Source: Desulfobulbaceae bacterium (lineage in GTDB: Bacteria > Desulfobacterota > Desulfobulbia > Desulfobulbales > SURF-16). Taken from it: DNA of 64,000 nucleotides. The position numbers were made by a program, and so were the translations under genes. The stretch is from contig JAGXFQ010000007.1 of the NCBI GenBank assembly GCA_024637145.1, positions 62,001 to 126,000 on the forward strand, in the 5' to 3' direction. How positions within the stretch are numbered: the first letter of the stretch is position 1; each line of letters starts with the position of its first letter. Shown piece after piece: positions 58,438 to 64,000 of the stretch. A model generated the notes under the pieces. It was not told the DNA's origin, did no database searches, and saw only the letters and a list, made by a program, of their open reading frames with translations.

Positions 58438-61083
58438 ATGACTGGAAACGATATCCGCCGCAAATTTCTTGATTATTTTAAGGCCAAGGGTCACACCGTG
58501 GTGGACTCCTCCTCCCTGGTTCCCGAAGATGATCCCACCCTGCTCTTTACCAATGCCGGCATGGTCCAGTTCAAGCGCCTCTTTACCGGTGAGGAGAAAC
58601 GGCAATACAGTCGGGCCGCCAGCAGTCAACGCTGCGTGCGGGCCGGGGGTAAGCATAATGACCTTGAGAATGTCGGCTACACGGCCCGGCACCACACCTT
58701 TTTTGAGATGCTGGGCAACTTCTCCTTTGGTGATTATTTTAAGAAAGAAGCCATTGCCTATGCCTGGGAGTTTCTGATCCAGGAGCTCGGCCTTGATCCG
58801 GAGAAGATGTGGATCTCGGTCTTTGAGGAGGATGACGAGACCTATAGCCTGTGGGAGGAGATAGACGACCTGCCCCAGGGGCGCATCGTTCGTCTGGGGG
58901 AAAAAGATAACTTCTGGGCCATGGGCGACACCGGCCCCTGCGGACCCTGCACCGAGATCCATTATGACCAGGGGCCTGAGGTGGGCTGTGATGACCCACA
59001 TTGCGCCGTGGGTTGTGAGTGCGACCGCTGGCTGGAGGTGTGGAACCTGGTCTTCATGCAGTTTGAACGCCACTTGGATGGCCGCCTGGAGCCTCTGCCC
59101 CGGCCCTCCATTGATACCGGCATGGGTATTGAACGCATCGCTTCCGTGGTGCAGGGGGTGAAAACCAACTATGATACCGATCTCTTTCAGCCTCTGATTA
59201 AAGAAATTGCCCAGAAGGCCGGGACCAGCTACGGCCGGGACCAGGCCACGGATACGGCCTTGAAGGTCATTGCCGACCATGCCCGCACCACCACCTTTCT
59301 GGTTTCCGACGGCATCTTGCCCGCCAATGAGGGGCGGGGGTATGTGCTGCGCCGCATCATGCGTCGCGCCAGCCGTTACGGCCGGACCCTGGGGCTGACC
59401 AAGCCCTTCCTGGCGGCTATCTGTGCCAAGGTGGTGGCTGAGATGAACCTGGCCTATCCTCATTTGAACGATGCGGCCCAGCTGCTGGCCAAGGTGGTGG
59501 AAAACGAGGAGGTGCGCTTCCTGGAGACCCTGGATAATGGTCTGGCCATGCTGGAGGAAAAGTTGCGCCATCTCCGGCAGGAGGGTGTTATGCAGGTGGA
59601 TGGCGACTTCATCTTCAAGCTCTATGACACCTTTGGTTTTCCGGTGGATATTGTCCGGGACGTGGCCATTGAAAAGGGGATGACCATTGACGAGCAGGGC
59701 TTTGAGGCGGCCATGGGCGCCCAGCGCGCCCAGTCCAAGGCGTCCTGGAAAGGAGGGAGCCTGGCGGAACTGAGCGAAGGGGTGCGCGCCCTCCTGGCCC
59801 AGGCCCCGGCCACTGAGTACCTCGGCTATGGGAGTGTGCAGGCCGAGAGCTCCCTGCTGGCCATTATCGGGCCGGCCGGTGATCTGGTGGAGAGGGCCGG
59901 CACGGGCGAGGAGGTGGCCTTTGTCTGTGCGGCCACGCCTTTTTATGCCGAGTCGGGCGGGCAGAGTGGTGACCAGGGGCTGCTGGCCAGTGGCAGCGGT
60001 GAGGCCAGGATAGGCGATACCATCAAGATCGGCTCCGGCATCTTCCTGCACAAGGGGACCATCACCAGCGGCGCGCTCAGCAAGGGTGATGGCGTCACCC
60101 TCACTGTGGACCAACGGCGGCGGCGCGCCATCTGCGCCAACCATACCGCCACCCATCTTCTCCAGGCCGCCCTGGTCCAAGTCCTGGGCGACCATGTCAA
60201 GCAGTCCGGCTCCCAGGTGCGGGCCGGACGTCTCCGCTTTGACTTCACCCATTTCACTCCCCTCACCGCCTCTGAGATTGCCCGGGTGGAGGCCCTGGTC
60301 AACGAGCAGATCCGTCGCAATTGCGCCGTGCACACCGAGGAGCTCAGCAAGGAGGAGGCCGTCAAGGCTGGGGCCACCGCCCTCTTCGGCGAGAAATATG
60401 GCGACAGGGTGCGGGTGGTCTCGGTGGCCGGTTATTCCAAGGAGCTCTGCGGCGGCACCCATGTGGCGGCCACCGGCGAGATCGGTCTGGTGAAGATCGT
60501 CTCCGAAACCGGGATTGCCGCCGGTATCCGCCGCCTTGAGGCGATCAGTGGCGCAGCTGCCCTGAGCCATTTCCAGCAGGATGAAGAGCTGCTGGCCCAG
60601 TTGGCTGACAAGCTGAAGAGCCGGCCCGAAGAAATAATGGACAAACTGGACAGGGTGCTGAGCCGCCAGAGGGAGCTGGAAAAAGAGATCAGCCAGCTTA
60701 GTGCCAAGCTCTCGCTCTCCTCCCTGGATTCAATTCTGGCTGGGGCCGCGGAGGTGGCCGGCGTCAAGGTGATCACCGCCACCATCACCCTGGATTCTGC
60801 CAAGACCATGCGCGAGATCAGCGACAAGATCAGGGACCAGATGGGCTCGGCCATTGCCGTGCTGGGCGGTGAGCTGGGTGGCAAGGTGTCGCTGCTGGCC
60901 ATGGTCAGCAAGGATCTCACCAAGCAGTTCCAGGCCGGTGCCATAGTCAAAGAGGTGGCGGCCCTTGTCGGCGGCAGCGGCGGCGGTCGGCCCGATATGG
61001 CCCAGGCCGGCGGTACCATGGTGGATAAGCTGCCCGAGGCCCTGGCTCAGGTGCCGGCCATTATAGAAAAGATGGCCGGTTGA
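58438..61083 (+). CDS. alaS: Alanyl-tRNA synthetase
   Basis: An 881-residue enzyme that charges tRNA-Ala. The catalytic domain has ARHHTFFEMLGNFSFGDYF near 83-101 and DTGMGIERI. The editing domain carries the zinc-type histidines NHTATHLLQ and CGGTHV. The C-terminal DHHA1 domain follows a coiled coil (LDRVLSRQRELEKEISQ) and ends in GGSGGGRPDMAQAGG. Length fits full-size bacterial AlaRS. The ATG at 58438 is chosen where homology starts, though its ribosome site is weak. The terminator hairpin overlaps its final codons. Confidence 0.98.
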   Translation: MTGNDIRRKFLDYFKAKGHTVVDSSSLVPEDDPTLLFTNAGMVQFKRLFTGEEKRQYSRAASSQRCVRAGGKHNDLENVGYTARHHTFFEMLGNFSFGDYFKKEAIAYAWEFLIQELGLDPEKMWISVFEEDDETYSLWEEIDDLPQGRIVRLGEKDNFWAMGDTGPCGPCTEIHYDQGPEVGCDDPHCAVGCECDRWLEVWNLVFMQFERHLDGRLEPLPRPSIDTGMGIERIASVVQGVKTNYDTDLFQPLIKEIAQKAGTSYGRDQATDTALKVIADHARTTTFLVSDGILPANEGRGYVLRRIMRRASRYGRTLGLTKPFLAAICAKVVAEMNLAYPHLNDAAQLLAKVVENEEVRFLETLDNGLAMLEEKLRHLRQEGVMQVDGDFIFKLYDTFGFPVDIVRDVAIEKGMTIDEQGFEAAMGAQRAQSKASWKGGSLAELSEGVRALLAQAPATEYLGYGSVQAESSLLAIIGPAGDLVERAGTGEEVAFVCAATPFYAESGGQSGDQGLLASGSGEARIGDTIKIGSGIFLHKGTITSGALSKGDGVTLTVDQRRRRAICANHTATHLLQAALVQVLGDHVKQSGSQVRAGRLRFDFTHFTPLTASEIARVEALVNEQIRRNCAVHTEELSKEEAVKAGATALFGEKYGDRVRVVSVAGYSKELCGGTHVAATGEIGLVKIVSETGIAAGIRRLEAISGAAALSHFQQDEELLAQLADKLKSRPEEIMDKLDRVLSRQRELEKEISQLSAKLSLSSLDSILAGAAEVAGVKVITATITLDSAKTMREISDKIRDQMGSAIAVLGGELGGKVSLLAMVSKDLTKQFQAGAIVKEVAALVGGSGGGRPDMAQAGGTMVDKLPEALAQVPAIIEKMAG

Positions 61084-61091
61084 TTTTTTTT
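61054..61091 (+). terminator. Terminator that overlaps the alaS stop codon
   Basis: CCGGCCAT and ATGGCCGG pair around a 10-base loop and are followed by TTGATTTTTTTT. The hairpin lies within the last alaS codons, and the TGA stop falls inside the U-tract. Confidence 0.75.
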
Positions 61092-61164
61092 CTTCCAGGC
61101 CCTGGCTGCCGGAGGAGTGCTCATACGCAGCAGGATATTTTTTTAAAGAACCGGAGGGCTGCTG

Positions 61165-61407
61165 ATGGAGCGAAAAACGGTGACAGAACAAGAGCTGTTG
61201 GCCTTTTTGAATCAAGAGCTGGAGAAGGCCAGCCATCATGAGGATTGCCATTTTGATTCTATCATCCGCCTCAAGGTGGATGACAGAACCGGTTGTAACT
61301 GGGCCTATGCCAATATGCAATGTGCAGGGGCCTCAGAAAAGATCTGTCCCCCCTCTGCCGAAAAGATCGTGGCCGCGGCCCGGGCACGATTTAATTTGCA
61401 GTTGTAA
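61165..61407 (+). CDS. Conserved-looking small protein, 80 residues
   Basis: No family recognised. An acidic, soluble protein starting MERKTVTEQELLAFLNQELE. It has cysteines at about 28, 44, 53 and 61 within CHFDSI, GCNWAYANMQCAG and ICPPS; the spacing is not a standard cluster or zinc motif. GGAGGG precedes the ATG by 8 bases, and codon use agrees with its neighbours. It stands between the alaS terminator and the GGDEF/EAL gene. Confidence 0.7.
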   Translation: MERKTVTEQELLAFLNQELEKASHHEDCHFDSIIRLKVDDRTGCNWAYANMQCAGASEKICPPSAEKIVAAARARFNLQL

Positions 61408-61616
61408 AGGTGCCTGAGCTTTTAGGTTTGGCCCTCCTTTAGGCGGCCTCATTCTTTTGCTTATAAAAAAGGCGGCAGCCGTGGTGACCTCTCTCCATGG
61501 CCGGCCCATACGTTTAGCCCTTGCCAGTCGTAATCCCCTGAATTATAGATAAGAGTATTCAGGGTTTGTTGCTTAGCCCTTTCTAAGGTCCTGCACTGGT
61601 AAAAGGAAACCGCCCC
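61408..61616. other. Intergenic region before the GGDEF/EAL gene
   Basis: It holds an 8-bp inverted repeat CCCTGAAT/ATTCAGGG near 61535-61563, followed by TTTGTTGCTT, possibly a weak terminator. The sequence does not match known c-di-GMP riboswitches. Confidence 0.35.
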
Positions 61617-63233
61617 TTGAAAGTTGTCTCTATAACCATGGTGCTGGTAGGCATTGTTCTGCTGGCATTATCCCTCAATCCCACCAGAAAGATCTGCAGT
61701 CGACAGCATAAGTTCTACGCCTCCTGGAAATTCCTTGGGGTCCTGGTTCTTTTTTTTATTGTCGGCTATATCCTCTTTCTCAATATGGTGCTGCACGCCC
61801 CGGCCTCCACCTTGGAGATGATCGTGGCCACCATCCTTTTTGCTGGGGCCATTTTTGTTGTCACTGTGGTACGGCTGAGCCTGGCCTCCATCAGGCTCGG
61901 CGAGCATTTTGCCGCCTTGGAGCGCCACCGGGCCCTGCATGACGAACTCACCGAGCTGCCCAACCGGGTGCTGGCCGAGGAACAGCTTGATCATGGCCTG
62001 CGGGGGGCCAGACGGCAAGGTAAGCCCCTGGCCTTCCTCCTCATGGATCTGGTCCGTTTTAAGCAGATTAACGATTCCCTGGGTCATTTCTACGGAGATT
62101 ATCTCCTGCAGGAGGTGGCCCACCGCATGCGTGGTGTGGTGCGGAAATCCGATACCCTGGCCCGGTTCGGCGGCGATGAATTCGCCATGGTGTTGCCTAG
62201 TACCAGTCTTGAACAGGCGGTGATGATCAGTTTGAAGATTGCCACTGCCCTGGACCGGCCTTTCATGATTGAGGGGCACAGCATCAAGGTGGGGATCAGT
62301 ATCGGCATTGCCATGTGTCCTGACCATGGCGCGGACAGCGAGACCCTGGTGCAGCGGGCCGATATCGCCATGTATGAGGCCAAACGTAACGATGTTATCT
62401 ATGCCGTCTTTAATATTGACCAGCATCGGACCACTTTTAATCGTCTGGTCTTGATCGGCGAGCTCCGGGATGCCATCACCAATGAAGACATGTTCCTCTG
62501 CTACCAACCGAAAATATCCCTCTGTGATAAGACCCTGATCGGCGTCGAGGCCCTGGCTCGCTGGCGGCACGCAGAGAGGGGAATTATTAAGCCGGATGAT
62601 TTCATTACCCTTGCCGAACAGGCCGGACTCTGCAAGACCTTTACTGCCCTGGTGCTTGACCAGGCCCTGCAACAATGCGCCAAATGGCAGCAGGCCGGCT
62701 ATCATATCCCTGTCTCGGTGAATCTGTCGGTGAAAAATCTCCATGACTACGATTTTCCTGCTGATATTGAGAATCTCCTTTGCAAGTGGCAGGTGGCGCC
62801 GGAAATGCTGATTCTGGAGATCACGGAAAGCAGTATTGTGGTGGATCAGGAGCGGGTTACCAAGGTTATTGCCGGCCTGAAAAAAATGGGTCTGCAGCTC
62901 TCCATTGATGATTTCGGCACCGGCTATTCCTCCATATCCTATCTGAAAAAATTTCCGGCCCGGGAGATCAAGATAGACAAATCCTTTATCACCGACATGC
63001 TGCGCAATGAGGACAATGCGGTGATTGTCAGATCCACCATTGAGATGGTCCATAATATCGGCCGCAAGGTGGTGGCGGAAGGTGTTGAAGATGAGGACAC
63101 CCTCCAGCTTCTGGCGGAACTGGGCTGCGATATCATCCAGGGTTTTCATCTCTGCCGCCCTCTGCCGGACAAAGAACTCCAGGGGTGGCTCGAGACCACG
63201 GCCTGGAGAGTCAAAAAACAATCTCCGCAATAA
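61617..63233 (+). CDS. Membrane-bound GGDEF/EAL protein
   Basis: A 538-residue c-di-GMP signalling enzyme. Two membrane helices lie near 5-20 and 38-60, with a third near 70-85, and no sensor domain such as PAS. The diguanylate cyclase domain follows, with an intact RFGGDEF (about 181-187). The EAL domain starts with VEALARWRH and contains NLSVKNL, LEITESSIV and DDFGTGYSSISYLKKFP, with the catalytic residues present. It could be a cyclase, a phosphodiesterase or both. The TTG start at 61617 follows AAAGGAA; an ATG at 61638 is an alternative. Confidence 0.93.
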   Translation: MKVVSITMVLVGIVLLALSLNPTRKICSRQHKFYASWKFLGVLVLFFIVGYILFLNMVLHAPASTLEMIVATILFAGAIFVVTVVRLSLASIRLGEHFAALERHRALHDELTELPNRVLAEEQLDHGLRGARRQGKPLAFLLMDLVRFKQINDSLGHFYGDYLLQEVAHRMRGVVRKSDTLARFGGDEFAMVLPSTSLEQAVMISLKIATALDRPFMIEGHSIKVGISIGIAMCPDHGADSETLVQRADIAMYEAKRNDVIYAVFNIDQHRTTFNRLVLIGELRDAITNEDMFLCYQPKISLCDKTLIGVEALARWRHAERGIIKPDDFITLAEQAGLCKTFTALVLDQALQQCAKWQQAGYHIPVSVNLSVKNLHDYDFPADIENLLCKWQVAPEMLILEITESSIVVDQERVTKVIAGLKKMGLQLSIDDFGTGYSSISYLKKFPAREIKIDKSFITDMLRNEDNAVIVRSTIEMVHNIGRKVVAEGVEDEDTLQLLAELGCDIIQGFHLCRPLPDKELQGWLETTAWRVKKQSPQ

Positions 63234-63239
63234 CAGGGC

Positions 63240-63274
63240 GGCCCCCTTTTTTTGTCCAGCAAAAAAAGGGGGCC
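63240..63274. terminator. Hairpin after the GGDEF/EAL gene
   Basis: A perfect 14-bp stem, GGCCCCCTTTTTTT with its complement, closes a 7-base loop. The U-tract is inside the stem, so termination efficiency is uncertain. Confidence 0.5.
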
Positions 63275-63468
63275 TGGTTCTCCTTCCCCATCTGGCCGCG
63301 CGCGCCGCGCGCCGGCTGCTCTGCTGGTTTCAGCTTATCTGCGGCCGCCATCAAGCTCCTATTTTGGTCTTGACCGCAGCCCGCCTAGTAACGCATCCTG
63401 AAGGTTCAGCAATAAAATCGCTGCCAACCTTTCCATTCCCCATATTGCCATGACAGCGAGGGTGTTTG

Positions 63469-64000
63469 ATGATCTTCAAGATATTTGCGGCCAGGGAACT
63501 TGCCCACCTCTTTGAGCTTCTGGCCGTGAACAGGCTGGTGGGGCCGGTTAAAAAGGGACAGAACGCCCAGGGCAAAGATCTTTATGATTTTGAGACGCTC
63601 TATCATTTTGAGGATCTGCAGCTGGATTACGATCAGACCATGCATGCTGCCAAAAAATATTTCCTGCCCCATCGCGAGGAGACCGGCTCTTTCACCCTGC
63701 AGGGCCTGGAGTGGCAGAAGGAGGTTGATTACGGCGGCCATCACCCGCTGGTGCTCTTTGGCCTCCATGCCTGCGATATAAATGCCCTCAATAAGCTGGA
63801 TAAAGTCTTGCTGGCCGAACCCTATCCTAACCAATTTTATGGCGCCAAGCGGGCCGAGATGTTCATCATCGGCCATTCCTGCCAGCCCACCCCGGCCTGT
63901 TTCTGCCGCTCCATGGGGACGGACTCCGTCCTCCATGGTTGCGACCTCTTTCTGACCCCCCTGGGTGATGATTATTTCGTGGAGATCATGAGTAGCCGGG
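63469..64000 (+). CDS. Iron-sulfur redox subunit, start of gene cut by window edge
   Basis: The first 177 codons of a gene running off the right edge. The N-terminus reads MIFKIFAARELAHLFELLAV, followed by a segment of the hydrogenase beta-subunit/AsrA-like family (LVGPVKKGQNAQGKDLYDFE) and an HCDxxxL-like turn, here LHACDINALNKLDKVL. HSCQPTPACFCRSM follows and may bind a cofactor. Such proteins usually end in a 4Fe-4S dicluster domain and pair with a flavoprotein in sulfite reductase, hydrogenase or Hdr complexes. GAGGGTG precedes the ATG. Partner genes should lie downstream. Confidence 0.85.
   Translation, partial: MIFKIFAARELAHLFELLAVNRLVGPVKKGQNAQGKDLYDFETLYHFEDLQLDYDQTMHAAKKYFLPHREETGSFTLQGLEWQKEVDYGGHHPLVLFGLHACDINALNKLDKVLLAEPYPNQFYGAKRAEMFIIGHSCQPTPACFCRSMGTDSVLHGCDLFLTPLGDDYFVEIMSSR

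Noticed and set aside
58411-60570. Minus-strand 719-codon open frame
   Set aside because: Antisense to alaS, which has clear homology; the shadow is glycine/histidine-rich and unlike any protein family.
63297-63315. Alternating CG tract (CGCGCGCGCC followed by GCGCGCCGGC) as a Z-DNA or replication element
   Set aside because: Short and unaccompanied by other signals; chance in GC-rich DNA is as likely.
1-64000. CRISPR array, IS element, prophage, toxin-antitoxin or defence island
   Set aside because: No direct-repeat arrays, transposase, integrase or phage genes were seen; the window consists of conserved operons.

Overview
The window looks like chromosomal DNA from a GC-rich, anaerobic Gram-negative bacterium, most plausibly a sulfur-cycling Desulfobacterota (Desulfobulbales-like). 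This placement is inferred from gene content only: there is no rRNA or other taxonomic marker. The basis is an anaerobic (class III) ribonucleotide reductase behind a cobalamin riboswitch, rubrerythrin with catalase, ferredoxin-domain redox proteins, a hemA/ccs/met8 heme cluster, many lipoproteins and DUF families common in delta-proteobacteria, and tightly packed operons joined by ATGA or TAATG overlaps. I found no tRNA, rRNA, insertion sequence, prophage or CRISPR array, so most of the window reads as core genome.

Layout. 1-4.5 kb: VF530 protein, a DEDDy exonuclease, a phosphodiesterase, a ChaN-PDZ lipoprotein and small hypotheticals. 4.8-7.7 kb (minus): catalase, ankyrin-repeat protein and rubrerythrin, an oxidative-stress cluster. 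7.9-13 kb: MFS transporter, a beta-hydroxyacid dehydrogenase with an iron-type alcohol dehydrogenase, a DsrE-like protein, alanine dehydrogenase. 13.1-16.3 kb (minus): a NorQ/NorD (CbbQ/CbbO)-type AAA+/VWA activator pair. 16.5-20.8 kb: lipoprotein and DUF3108, then a minus-strand group (Lon-like protease, Mut7-C, a hypothetical, an HTH/Zn-ribbon gene and a DUF1499 lipoprotein); the last two carry three single-base frameshifts. 23.7-28 kb: large MscS channel, two Hsp20 genes, a SLOG-like protein. 28.3-33.5 kb: EF-G, a P-loop protein, a eukaryotic-type HisA, a ferredoxin-nitroreductase. 33.5-38.4 kb (minus): hemA, ccs, met8 and a DUF945 protein. 38.6-41.4 kb: TetR regulator, cytochrome c, TlpA thioredoxin, DUF3047. 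41.6-47.4 kb: B12 riboswitch, nrdD, nrdG, AsmA, DUF4126. 47.4-51.6 kb (minus): MATE exporter, corrinoid adenosyltransferase, NapH-like ferredoxin, AcuI-type reductase. 51.6-57 kb: Smr, mnmA, mtaB, cinA, DUF2914. 57.2-64 kb: recA, alaS, a small hypothetical, a GGDEF/EAL protein and the start of an iron-sulfur redox subunit.

Most noteworthy: (i) two previously unlisted, paralogous micro-proteins of 54 and 40 residues at 4298 and 18474; (ii) a shared 7-1-7 palindrome upstream of the catalase and NorQ/NorD operons, resembling a Fur/PerR-type box; (iii) a eukaryotic-type HisA next to an uncharacterised P-loop protein; (iv) a dense patch of homopolymer frameshifts; (v) a promoter-terminator arrangement in front of fusA that could be an attenuator. 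I did not find a clearly novel multi-gene defence or biosynthetic system.
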